Part shown: positions 49,197 to 60,094 of the stretch, piece by piece
How positions within the stretch are numbered: the first letter of the stretch is position 1
Layout: every line of letters starts with the position of its first letter
Assembly: GCA_025677825.1 (NCBI GenBank)
Contig: JAIXMO010000041.1
Location: forward strand, 124,001-188,000
DNA length: 64,000 nt
Reading direction: 5' to 3'
Source of the DNA: Helicostylum pulchrum
Taxonomy: Eukaryota > Mucoromycota > Mucoromycetes > Mucorales > Mucoraceae
Position numbers and translations under genes: made by a program
Notes under the pieces: generated by a model
Told to the model about the DNA's origin: nothing
Seen by the model: the letters and a program-made list of their open reading frames with translations, nothing else
The model's database searches: none

Positions 49197-49957
49197 TAGT
49201 TAGTGCTTCAATTAAATAAAGATGCACTATTCTATATAAAAAAATATGCTTTGTTCTAAAAAAGCACCATTTCTGGTAATTTCAAAAAAAAAAAGCGCCA
49301 ATTTAATTATATACCTCGTATACTAAAAAATATATACATGTTCCTTTTTTGGTTTAGTTTCAACTGATTGCGAAAATCCGAGTACATTTTGATTACCTAG
49401 CGCGTTTATTCCCGTGTCTAGTTTTTATTTAAGTCTTTTAGGTCATTCATTGGTGTGATGCTATTCCAAGAATTCGTTATGGGGGAACTTTTATGGTAAA
49501 TCGACGTATCAATTAAGTTTTGATCGGTAATTGACCTATAATATATAGTTCTACAAAAAAAAAATTAGTGCACTGATGCAATCGTCCAGTCATAAATGGC
49601 CTCGTAAAAAAAAAGAGCGAGTTCACACAGTGAAATGAATATACGTTCATATTAACTGAAATAAAAAAGGCAGACTCTTACATAAATGAATAGCAAAAAC
49701 AGTGCTATTTGCGACATGTAGTTTTTGATCTGCCAAGTTTTTGTTTTTTTTTTAAGCTAGTGGGAAAACTTTATATCGTTCCAGACCAAAATTAATATTT
49801 GTTTTATTGATAGAAAACAAAGTAAGGTTTATCTATGTATTATGCGTGTGACTTGACATCTTTATCGTTATCTTTATCTTCTTTTTTTTTTTTTCTAATA
49901 AAAATCAATTCTTTTCTTTTTCTTTTTTCTTCTTTTATTTTATTTTATTTAATAGCA
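49197..49957. other. Promoter and leader region of glutamine synthetase III
   Basis: No coding sequence. T-rich leader (49870-49953) directly before the ATG; a possible acceptor (ttaatag) just 3 nt upstream of the start suggests a 5' UTR intron, but no donor is certain. Confidence 0.4.
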
Positions 49958-52432
49958 ATGTCTCAACAAGCTCGTGTAAATATTGTTACTGGTGTATACG
50001 CTAGAGCCCAACGTGAGGTCGATTTTCCCTCTGTTAATGGTAAGCATGAACTTATTTCCGAAATCTTTGGGAAAAACGTCTTTGGTACTAGGGAAATGTC
50101 GGATAGGTTACCTAAGCCCGTGTTCAAGACGTTTTCAAACCAGCTGCGTGGTGGTCAAACATTAGATAAGGTCACGGCGGACGCTATTGCACACGCAGCC
50201 AAAGTTTGGGCTCTGGAGCGTAACGCTACACATTTCACCCATTGGTTCCAACCTTTGAATGATTCTACAGCTGAAAAACATGATTCTTTCTTGTCGTTAA
50301 AAACTGTTTTTACTAATGGTTTACCCGATGTAAATATATCCGCACATGTAGAAAAATCACTGGTAAATTAACTTTTTTTTTTAGGTTACTGCCCTTGAAA
50401 CTTTCTCTGGATCAGAGTTATTGCAATCTGAACCTGATGCTTCTTCTTTCCCTTCAGGAGGTATGCGTACAACATTTGAGGCTCGTGGATATACCGTTTG
50501 GGATACGAAAAGGTAAATAGATTATGTGTGAATAAAAATAAACAAGTAGTTACTAACATTACAAATTTTTGTCTTTAGTCCTATGTTCCTTCAAGAAGGA
50601 CCCCACGGTACTATGATTCTTTATATTCCATCTGTCTTTATCTCCTATAATGGTGAAGCACTTGATGAAAAGTCTGTTCTCTTGAAATCTTCTTCAGTGA
50701 TTTCCAAGGTTGCATTAGAGGTTCTCAACCTTATTGAGACAATTGAGGATGGTAAGCACACACGACTGATTAATTTAGTAAAGAGAGAGAGAGAGGTAGA
50801 GATGAAGATAAATTAACTTTTTTTTAATGTATAGATGTCCCTCGTACCAAGGAGATCTTCACTACGTTAGGAACAGAACAAGAATATTTCTTGATTGATA
50901 GAGCTTTGTATTCTTTGCGTCCAGATCTTAAAAACTGTGGTCGTACTTTAATCGGTGGATTACCTGCTCGTCATCAACAGATGGAAGATCATTATTTTGG
51001 TAAGATTCCAACGCGTGTTTTGGCCGCTATGAGTGAAATTGAGCTTGAATTGGCTAAATTGGGTGTTCCTATCAAGACAAGACATAACGAAGTAGCACCA
51101 TGTCAATTCGAAGCAGCTCCTATCTTTGAGGAAGCTATGCTTGCTGTTGACCACAACTTGTTGACGATGGACATCATGCATCGTGTTGCACACAAGTATA
51201 AACTCAAATGTTTGTTTCACGAAAAACCATTTAAGGGAGTTAACGGATCAGGTAAACATTGTAATTGGAGTTTATCTACTGATCGCGGAGACAATCTTTT
51301 AACTCCCACATCATCTCCCGAAACCAATTATCGTTTCTTGATCTTTTTGGTTGCTTGTCTTAAGGGTGTACACGATCATGGTGACCTTTTACGTGCTGGT
51401 GTTGCTTCCGCTTCTAATGATCATCGTTTAGGGGCACAAGAAGCTCCTCCTGGTATTATCTCTGCTTTCTTGGGTTCTGAATTGAATGAGGTATTGAATG
51501 CTATTGAAGAAGGACGCCCAGTAAATAAGGTCTTGGCTGGTACTGAAACTAAAAATATCCGTGTTACCGGTACTACAGTCGATCTCAAGGTTGCTACTTT
51601 GCCCAAGTTAAGTCGTGATATGACTGATCGTAATCGTACTTCACCATTTGCTTTTACTGGCAACAAGTTTGAATTCCGTGCTGTTGGATCTAAACAATCG
51701 CCTTCATTCCCCGTTACAATTCTTAACTCTGTTATTGCTTCTGCTTTAATGTCAATTCGAGATGATCTTAAGAAACAAATGGGTGATAAGTCTGTCGCCT
51801 CTACTGAGGATATGCTTGTTGTTATCCGTAAGTATATTATCGAAACCAAGAATGTTAGATTCGAAGGAGATAACTATACCGAGGAATGGGTACATGAAGC
51901 TGCTAAGAGAGGACTTCCTAATATTGTCAAGAGTCCCGAAGCATTCAGACGTATCTTAACCGAGAAGAACAAGTCTATGTTTACAAGTCTTGGTGTATTT
52001 ACTGAACCTGAGTTAGAATCAAGATTCCATATTTTGTCAGAGAAATATATCAAGGATATTCACATGGAAGCGCAGACTTTGATTGATATGTTGATTCAAC
52101 ATGTGATACCATCTGCATTCAGTTATCGTCGTGAACTTTCCGAGTCTGCTTCTTTCTTGAAGCAATTAGGAGCAGAATCTGGACCAGAGATGAAGTATTT
52201 GAGTCAATTAGCTCCTCTTTGTGTTGGATTACAAGAATCTGCAGAGACGTTAGAAGAGTATCTTATTAACGCTCCAGATATTGAAGACATCAATGCTGCT
52301 GCTGAGTACGCATGTAACAGTTTGTCACCACTTATTGAAAAGACACGTTTGTTGTCTGATCAACTGGAACGTATTTGTGCAGACAAGTACTGGCCATTGC
52401 CAAAGTATCACGAAATGTTTTCTACACTTTAA
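49958..52432 (+). CDS. Glutamine synthetase type III
   Basis: Four exons (49958-50329, 50385-50512, 50579-50751, 50835-52432) sum to 2271 nt in frame, 756 residues. ATG 49958 gives [17 protein letters not shown]. Length and motifs are those of GSIII, about 700-750 residues, and not of the 350-residue eukaryotic GSII. They are [19 protein letters not shown] (GSIII signature near the N-terminus), [57 protein letters not shown] and [19 protein letters not shown]. It forms glutamine from glutamate, ammonia and ATP in the cytosol. The introns show it is a genuine nuclear gene. GSIII is known from bacteria, some protists and early-diverging fungi, so the family probably reflects ancient retention or transfer. 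Confidence 0.93.
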
Positions 52433-52740
52433 AACAAATAAATAAAACTGTTGACTATTCCCGCGTTATCCGTATCTACTGATATAAAGTTTAAAATTCC
52501 CGTTACTTTTTTTTTCTTTTCTACTCAGAGGAAGAAACTGCATCTGTTTGGTCCAGAATAAAGAGAACGGTTTTTAGAATGATCATATTATACGCGATAT
52601 TCTTTTTTTAAAAAAAGATCTGTTTTCAAAATTGTAAGTTTAGTGTATTTAAAAATACGATAAACAAACAAAAATTTATTTGAATAGATATAGATATTCA
52701 ATGCACTCTATATCTACTTTTTCGCCTTTTTGCTTTTAGA
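52433..52740. other. Intergenic, GSIII 3' end to hydrolase copy 1
   Basis: About 300 nt, AT-rich, with an AATAAA at 52438 and a T7A7 tract at 52603-52616. No gene. Confidence 0.4.
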
Positions 52741-54370
52741 ATGATCAGGCTAATTGCTACTATATCTATTTCAAAGCCATTTCTGTTAACCCATAAGCGT
52801 TTGGTATTATTATTATTTTTTAAAAAAAAATAAAAAAAAATAGAAGCGTACTTATTCTTAGGTTTATATCGCTCAGGTGTCTACATCCGAGAATCCTTTA
52901 TCCGAGGTGACTTACTAACAAACAAGCGAATACTCTAGTGTACTTATACTTAATTATAATAGGAGGACCCCATTTTAACAAAATATCATAAGAGCACCCG
53001 CACCATAATACTCAATCGGCCGAAGCGCCTCAAAGATTTTAGCTTACCTATGATTAAAACGATGTGATTCTTTGAAGGTTGGTTAGAATTTATCAGTAAT
53101 TTAACGCACTCGCTTACCTCATTCTTTTTCAATTAAGGAATGGGAAAAGTCTAAAGATGCGCATATGCTGCTTTTGAAAGATCGAGGTCGTGCTCTTGGA
53201 TCTGGCGCCGATATCAAAAGCAAAAATATTAGCTAACGGAAGAAACAGAATATTGTAAAAAAATATTCATTCTAACTACTATAAAATATTTTGCATGTAC
53301 TTGATGAGCCTTCTAGAAATATTGAGCTAGGTCTTTATCTTAATTTAGCTTACAAAATAGCGCGTTTTCTAAATACTATGAATACACCAATGATTACATT
53401 TATTAATGGTATTACAGGTACGTTTTTAAAGACTAGACATGTTCATCCAAAGGGGAGGAAGGTATGTATCAACTATCTTATTAGTTGGTAGTGTATGTAG
53501 TTTTGATATTTTCTCTCGTTTTAATGCAACTGAAAACGGAAAAGTTCTTTTACCTGAAACTCGGTTTGAACACTTTTGCGATGTTGGTGCAAATTTTTTC
53601 TTGCCGCGTTTAAGTGGAAATATAGGGAAATACATTACTCTAACCGCTCAAATTGTTTGCACGGAGGACACCTTGTAATTATTTCTAAACATATATAGTT
53701 TAATAAAACTCCCTCTTCCTTTTCTTTTAGGCTGTCTGGATTAGTAACACATTTTGTGCCATCGAATAAACTAGAATACCTCGAAGACAGCTTAATAAAC
53801 CTAGAACAACCTAATGACAATAATATCCGTAAAAATATCGAGAATTTTGCTATTAAACCAGATGACGCGCCTGTTAGCAACATTATGCAAGGTAGAAATA
53901 GAGATATTATTGATAGGTAAGGTAAATAATATATAAAAAAGGATATACTAAAAAAAAAAATTAAAATAGATGCTTTCAATTCGATACAGTTGCAGAAATA
54001 CTAGGAGTTTTGGAAAAAGAAGGTTCTGAATTTTCACTAAATACTATGAATGAAATATGTCTTTCTGGGAGTCAACGTCCAAATGACTGCTACATGACCA
54101 TTGCGGTTTTCTCTTCTCAATTATAGTTGATACTATTCCTTCATAAAAATCAGGTTGGTACTATGATTGAAAATAACACTAGGTTAAACTTAAAAAAAAT
54201 CCGAAATAAAAAAATACATACAGGCGATATTCTCCAAGAATTACGCTATATTTGAAAACATTCAATGAAAGAAATTTTAGATCCTCTACGCAATTGTTCC
54301 AATGTAAAAGCTACAGAAATAGGTGTCTCTTGATGTTATAGTTACCTACTTTGGAAATAAGATTAATTAG
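52741..54370 (+). pseudogene. 3-hydroxyisobutyryl-CoA hydrolase-like copy 1, decayed
   Basis: Every exon of the crotonase-fold gene seen at 55604 has a homologue here in the same order. Exon 1 starts MIRLIATISISKPFLLTHKR. Then come SENPLSE, the block ILTKYHKSTRTIILNRPKRL, EWEKSKDAHMLLLKDRGRAL, DEPSRNIELGLYLNLAYKIA, TVGSVCSFDIFSRFNATENG, LLPETRFEHFCDVGANFFLP, LSGNIGKYITLTAQIVCTED and a C-terminal piece ending near TAG 54370. A stop/frameshift occurs in exon 3 (ATGTGA near 53065), the intron after GADIK has lost its donor, and the last exons are scrambled. It lies about 300 nt from the GSIII gene and 1.2 kb upstream of copy 2. Confidence 0.7.
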
Positions 54371-55603
54371 AACATTATTGCCGTAGTTACTTTTTTAGAT
54401 AAAAAGTCCTTGACTATTAACTTTCGAAATGTTTGACAGTTACAAAAATAGGTACACGTTCTATTCGGGTTTGGCTATTTGCAGGTTCAGGTAAAAAATG
54501 TACGGCGTATTTTATTTTATTTTGAATTTCTTGTGTGAAACAAGCTGGAATGACATTTTGGTATGTTAAAATAAGTTGTAACAAGTTGTAGACATGTACT
54601 TATATAAAATGATTAAACAGATCATATGAGCAGATAGTCAGACCTGTTATTTATCGCAAGTAAAATTAGTCTCTTTTTCTTTTTTACTGTGTATTGTCGT
54701 AGTCATAAATTGTAATAGTCACAAACTGATATAAAAAGAACAATGTTCGAATTAATAAACTCTATCTATCTTTTAACCTTTTAATTATACTTTTGGTTTT
54801 ATCCTTTAACTCATATTAACAAAAGAGTTATAACCACCAGCCAAGACACGACAGTATGCTAGAAAGTGTTTTTTTAAGTACATCTTTTTAAAGAACTCAC
54901 AGTGGCGGCTGTATTTAAGGGTGGCTGAAAGAAATCCGCCCTTGAATAGATCTGCTATTGTATACACGTTTACGACTTGTTGTTACAGCTTAATTTAACA
55001 AACCAAAACGTCGTTCCAACTTGTTTTGCACAAGAAAATTTCTTCTTTTTAAAAAAGATCGCCGTAAACAAAAATCTTCCATCAAGAGAAAGAGGCCAAA
55101 TATTGTGATGATAACGAAATACTTGCGCAACATGAGTGTTTCTTATACTATTAAAAAAAACCAGCAGAAAGACGTAATATCGACTTTTGACAGGAATACA
55201 AGTTCGACTTTCCATGACAACGCAATAAAAAATCCGACATTTTGAGTCATCTCCAAAGAAAACCCAGCGACTCTAAAATATGAGAATACAGGGTTTTACT
55301 TTTACAATAACGGACAGATAGAGATGAACATGCTGTATATAACTAGTGTCGTTCTATAATAGAGCATATGCTACTGCTTACATTTCAAATATTATAGGAA
55401 GAAGGGAAAGCACCCATCATAATTTAGTCGTTATTTAAGCGACATAACGTGTGTAACATTCACACACCAAAATTAAAGTCCAACTATTATGACCACTCTT
55501 ATTTGCGAGGCCGTGAGAAATATAATATCGTTCAATTTGGTATAAATAATAGATAGGCTAAAGATTTCAGGGTCGGTATTTTTCTTTGTTTTACTGAAAC
55601 AAA
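54371..55603. other. Intergenic between the two hydrolase copies
   Basis: No intact gene. A T5A6 tract at about 55045 and scattered short frames on both strands without recognisable motifs. It probably includes the promoter of copy 2. Confidence 0.4.
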
Positions 55604-57193
55604 ATGACCAAGTTCATCGTATCTCCTTCTATTTTTAAACAGTTACCGCTAATTCACAAGCGTTTGGTAAAATTATGAACTGTGTTAAAGATAAGCATAC
55701 TTAGGGTTTTATAACATAGCTTACTCAAGTACCTGTTCTCAAGAATACTCTTACTGAGGTAACAAATGATTTTTTTTAAAGAAAAACGGTACTTATTCTC
55801 AATACTTATAGGAGGAACCCGTTTTAACGGAAAGCCATAAGAGTACTCGTACTATGATTCTCAATCGTCCGAAAAAACTCAACGCTTTCAGCCTTCCTAT
55901 GATTAAAATGATGTCTTCTTATTTTAAGGTTGGATATTTTTTTTTTGATAAAATGATACAGATTAAGCTAAATTATTTTTAATTCAGGAATGGGAAAACG
56001 CCCAAGATGTCGAATTAATAATTTTAAAGGGCCGTGGACGAGCCCTTGGAACTGGTGCGGATATCAAAGGTAAAAAAGGACGTTTGTAAGGACATATTAT
56101 TCTAAAGTACTGACGGATATACTGAAAAAGCTCTCACCGACGCTATAAACGATCCCTCTAGAAGACACGAGCTGGACAGTTTTATTGAAGTTGCTTATAG
56201 TGCCTTCCATGCATTTGAGGCAGCAAAAACACCTGTCGTTACACTTATGGATGGTTTGGCAGGTATTTTAAAGTAGTGCATACTTTCGTTTGAAACTATT
56301 ATACTAATTACCGGGGTAGTTGGCGGGGCCTTTAGCTTCAGTATCTTATCTCGTTTCAATGTGGCTACCGAGAATACGAAAATTATGATGCCTGAAACTC
56401 GCTTTGGGCATTTTTGTGATGTGGGCGCTAATTTCTATTTACCTCGCCTGAAAGGAAATATAGGAAAATATATTGCTTTGACTGCACAAATGATCCATGC
56501 AGAAGATGCCTTGTAAGGACTTTAAATGCAACTATTAACATTGAATAACATTTTTTTTTTAGGCATTTTGGATTAGCTAGTCATTTCGTACCAGCTGATA
56601 GGTTAGATTATGTCGAAGATTGTTTAATCAATTTAGATAGACCTAGTGTTGAAAATATCCGTGCAGCTATCGATAGATTTTCTATTAAATTAGATGATGT
56701 TAACACTAATAAACTTATGCACGATAAAAACCAAAGTATTATCAACAGGTATGCGTCCGAAAAGATAAAAGGTGAATTTCATGTGTTAATTTATTCTAAA
56801 TTAGTTGCTTTCGGTTCAACACAGTTGCAGAAATACTTGAGGCTCTGCAGAATGAAGGGTCTAAATTTTCACTTGATACAGTTGATCAAATATGCCAAGG
56901 ATCTCCTATTTCCACAGCTCTTACGTTGGAGCAAATGCGTAAAGGGTCTAAAATGACATACTCTGAATGCCTTCAAATGGAACACAAATCTTGGAAAATA
57001 ACACCTGTAAGTAAAGTTTTTTTTTTAAAAAAAAAAACTAATTAATAAATTATAGTACGAGCCTGATTTCAACGAAGGAGTGGTAGCAACAATGATAGAA
57101 AAGAGAAAACCTCAGTGGTCACGCAAAAGTCATTTAGATGTTGATTTTGAAAAAGATATTGTGGCTAAATTCTTTGGAAATGAAACTAAATAG
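55604..57193 (+). CDS. 3-hydroxyisobutyryl-CoA hydrolase-like protein, copy 2 (possibly broken)
   Basis: Exons can be followed from ATG 55604 (MTKFIVSPSIFKQLPLIHKR, likely mitochondrial presequence) through 55720-55758, 55812-55928, 55988-56069 and on to TAG 57193. Crotonase-fold motifs are TRTMILNRPKKLNAFSL, GRALGTGADIK, EAAKTPVVTLMDGLA, PETRFGHFCDVGANFYLPRL (with the Glu and Asp used by HIBCH) and GNIGKYIALTAQMIHAEDAL. The family hydrolyses 3-hydroxyisobutyryl-CoA in mitochondrial valine breakdown. Oddities: the oxyanion-hole stretch usually GGGxG reads VGGAFSFS, and the exon 4/5 join is out of frame unless an unusually short intron is used. It is therefore either a diverged paralogue or an early pseudogene. 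Confidence 0.6.
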
Positions 57194-57699
57194 ATCATCT
57201 TGGAATTTAGAAAAAATAGGGCATAGGCTTAACGTATCATGCTCTCTTTTTTTTCTCTTAAATGCAAGATTGATACTTTAGACTTCATTACATATGTTTC
57301 CAATTTTATAATAAAGAAGAGTCACCAAAAAAACAATAATTGAATAGTTGTTATGATATGTATTCATATATATAAATACATATATGCAAATAAGGATAAA
57401 AAAGAAATGCGTGATAAATCGCCTTCAACAATCGATATCAAAAAATGAAAGCGTAGTAACAACAGTGTATCATATGTTGGCAATACAAAAGAAGCGCGTA
57501 ACTATTGTTCGCATATATTGAAAACTGTTTAGTAAATATAAATGAGCCTAATCATTATAATATCAGTGTAAAAGTTTATTTAGACAAGTTTCCTATCCAA
57601 CTCGGCAATATTCTTACTCACTGATAACCTTCTACACGGCAAAATCAAAACCACCATTAATAAATACGAATAAAAATATACTAGTCATAAGTTTACGGT
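57194..57699. other. Intergenic, no gene seen
   Basis: AT-rich DNA after hydrolase copy 2, with no coding or structured-RNA signal. Confidence 0.4.
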
Positions 57700-57855
57700 T
57701 TAAAACTATCTAAATTTTCGCTCGATACGATCGATCAAATATACTATTTCTGCAGCTCTTACTTTAGAAATAATGCACAGAGTTCTAGATTATCTTTTTC
57801 TGGATGTCTTCAAATGGAATGTAATTTATGAAAAATACCACCCGTATCTTGAAAA
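57700..57855 (+). pseudogene. 3-hydroxyisobutyryl-CoA hydrolase-like copy 3, single-exon remnant
   Basis: Reads SKFSLDTIDQIYYFC..., ALTLEIMH-like and SRLSFSGCLQMECN, matching the penultimate exon of copy 2 (SKFSLDTVDQICQGSPISTA, TYSECLQMEHKSW) at DNA level (for example tctaaattttc.ct.gatac and tgtcttcaaatggaa). It has small deletions, and the other exons were not found. It marks a third tandem copy almost completely erased. Confidence 0.6.
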
Positions 57856-58672
57856 AAAAAGTTATCTGCGTGAAAGAAAACATTAAGCAATTGTAAAGCT
57901 CTTCTTCAAATGAACGTTTAGTTTTATAATATTCTTAGTTTAAGGGAGTGTTCAAGGCATATTTCTGAACTCACTTTACCGTTAATAAACTACAATTCTG
58001 AAACTCTGTACCATTACTCTGGTTCTATAAATAGTTTTGTATTCCCTTCCTTTATAGAACCTAATATATGGTAATAAGGAGTTCTGCAGTAATAAACCGG
58101 CTTACTGTAATAGTTTGAGTAACGATAAGCCTACAGGTTTTGTTGTCGAAACAGAAAATAGACACTCAGATGCAATAATTTTGTACACCGCTGATCCGAG
58201 TTTTCTCGTACGTTTGATCGGAACAAGTGAATAAGGAAAAAAATCTTTTTGGTTGTTGTTGGTTCCTTGAGAATACCTATTGTTTAATACAGAGTATTTA
58301 AAGTTTTAGTTTTCTATGTATTTATTATATTAAAGATTTTTTTTCACTGAAAATAAGAAGAAAAATGTAAAAAGAAAAATAGCAATTGTGTTCACGCTAA
58401 AAAACTATTACCTGTAATAGGTTAAATGCTTGGCGATATGACGCTTTTAACTTTTAACAGAATATTAGGAAGGCGCCCAATACCTTGTAACACAACCCAT
58501 CAAAAGATATATACGCGTAAATGAACCGAAAAAAAAAAAGTTTATTTACAAATGGGGATTGTTTGAAAAAGGGAGGCGGTTAAAGAAAATCAAAATTCAG
58601 TTAGGGGTAAAAAAGGAATTATATATAGTTTAATGAGATGAAGAAGGGATAATCGTACCGCAATTCTTTTTT
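57856..58672. other. Intergenic with a short coding relic
   Basis: Mostly AT-rich DNA. At 58071-58232 (+) a frame reads GNKEFCSNKPAYCNSLSNDK, PTGFVVETENRHSDAIILYT, DPSFLVRLIGTSE and stop, with no start codon. It is protein-like and may be the last exon of a lost gene. Nothing else is supported. Confidence 0.35.
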
Positions 58673-59953
58673 TTAAGGGCAAGCCTTTAAAGTACAACCG
58701 GCCCCAGATTTAAGACCGCTATCGGGACAGCTGCAAGTGTTACAGCCGTCTTCAGCAGGGAAGGATTCTCCAGGTGTACATTTTTCTACTGGAGCACAAG
58801 TTTTACTGGTACAAGCAGCTTCAGATTTATTACCATTATCAGGGCAAGTGCAAGTGTTGCAGCCGTCTTCAGCAGGGAAGGGTTCTCCAGGTGTACATTT
58901 CTCTACTGGAGCACAACTCATAAGAGTACAGCCGGCGCCAGACTTAAGACCATTTTCGGGACATCTACAAGTATTACAACCATCATCAGCAGGGAAAGAT
59001 TCTCCAGGACTACATGTGCTATTATCTTCAGTTGGAGGACAAGCCATACGAGTACAGCCAGCATCTACCTTGAAACCAGAGTCGGGGCAAGTACAAGTGT
59101 TACAACCATCTTTAGCAGTGAAAGACTCTCCGGGTGTACAATGTCCAATAGTTGCTGTTGGGTCACAAGAGGTAATAGTACATGCAGCTTGGTTCATTAT
59201 TCCATTTTCAGGGCAAGTACAAATGTTACATCCGTCAAGAGCCGTGAATGATTCTCCAGGAGTGCACATATCCTCATTTGCGGATGATAAACATTCTTTT
59301 AAGGTACAAGCGGCGTCTCTCTTTAATCCGCTAGAAGGACAGGAACACTCGTTACAATTATCGGCAGCTAAGAAAGAAGTACCAGGAGTACATGTTTCGT
59401 TATTTACGGCGCATGCCATTTTAGTACAAGGGGCATCGGTTTTCAATCCACTATCGGGACATCTACAAGTGTTGCAACCATCGTTAGCTACAAAGGAATC
59501 TCTAGGAGTACAACTTGTACTTGAGTCTTCAGGTTGAGAACAGACTTTCAAGGTACACGCAGCTACATCTTTTTTTCCTGAAGGAGGACACTTACAAATG
59601 TTACAACCGTCAGCAGCTGTAAATGTTGATCCAGGATCACACTGACTACCTGTATCAGTATCAGTTGGGGCACAAGCCATAGCAGTACAAGCAGTAATAT
59701 CCTTTAATCCACTATCAGGACATGTACAGGTATTACAACCATCTTGAGCAGTAAAAGATTCACCAGGAGTACACTTGGAAGAACCAACACAAGACATGCG
59801 AGTACAGCCAGCATCAAGTTTTAAGCCACTTTCTGGGCACATACAGCTATTGCAGCCATCATCAGATTTAAACTTTTGTCCCGGGTCACAGTTAGTAGCA
59901 GCAATAGAAGCTATAAACAAAGAAATGACGGAAATAGTGAACAATCCTTTCAT
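58673..59953 (-). CDS. Secreted protein with ten pacifastin-like protease inhibitor domains
   Basis: A single exon of 426 residues from ATG 59953. A signal peptide (MKGLFTISVISLFIASIAAT) is followed by ten consecutive domains of about 40 residues, each with six Cys in the order C-x11-C-N-x-C-x-C-PxxG-x6-CT-x3-C, for example KCTPGESFTAQDGCNTCTCP and then SGLKDITACTAMAC. This is the pacifastin (PLD) spacing known from arthropod serine protease inhibitors such as locust SGCI. The predicted P1 residue (after CT) varies by domain: R, A, L, K, L, I, R, L, S, L from N- to C-terminus. There is no membrane anchor. It is probably released to block secreted serine proteases of several specificities. A TATA box precedes it. 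Confidence 0.8.
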   Translation of the reverse strand: MKGLFTISVISLFIASIAATNCDPGQKFKSDDGCNSCMCPESGLKLDAGCTRMSCVGSSKCTPGESFTAQDGCNTCTCPDSGLKDITACTAMACAPTDTDTGSQCDPGSTFTAADGCNICKCPPSGKKDVAACTLKVCSQPEDSSTSCTPRDSFVANDGCNTCRCPDSGLKTDAPCTKMACAVNNETCTPGTSFLAADNCNECSCPSSGLKRDAACTLKECLSSANEDMCTPGESFTALDGCNICTCPENGIMNQAACTITSCDPTATIGHCTPGESFTAKDGCNTCTCPDSGFKVDAGCTRMACPPTEDNSTCSPGESFPADDGCNTCRCPENGLKSGAGCTLMSCAPVEKCTPGEPFPAEDGCNTCTCPDNGNKSEAACTSKTCAPVEKCTPGESFPAEDGCNTCSCPDSGLKSGAGCTLKACP

Positions 59954-60013
59954 TATAAAAAAAGTAAAGTAAAGAGAGTAAAAGGGAGTTTTTTTAAAAA
60001 AAAACGAGCCTTT

Positions 60014-60021
60014 TTATATAG
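60014..60021 (-). promoter_or_regulatory. TATA box of the pacifastin-like gene
   Basis: On the minus strand CTATATAAAAAGG lies about 65 nt upstream of the ATG at 59953. Spacing fits a TATA-driven promoter. Confidence 0.55.
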
Positions 60022-60094
60022 TGAAAAAAAAAATTCATGAGTTCGGTGTTTAGACTTAAATTGAGCAATATGACGACAATGAGAAATGTATTGT

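Noticed and set aside
49958..52432. Bacterial contamination as source of glutamine synthetase III
   Set aside because: Three GT-AG introns in frame and neighbouring fungal sequence show a resident eukaryotic gene.
53635..53979. Minus-strand open frame within hydrolase copy 1
   Set aside because: Antisense of the decayed exons; hydrophobic only because of T/A-rich intron sequence.
58737..59537. Long open frame on the + strand opposite the pacifastin-like gene
   Set aside because: It is an antisense by-product of the repeated codons of the minus-strand gene; it has no signal peptide, domain or start context, while the minus frame has a perfect cysteine pattern.
58673..59953. EGF, Kazal or chitin-binding domains for the Cys-rich repeats
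   Set aside because: The spacing C-x11-CNxCxC-x3-G-x6-CT-x3-C does not fit those families but fits pacifastin.
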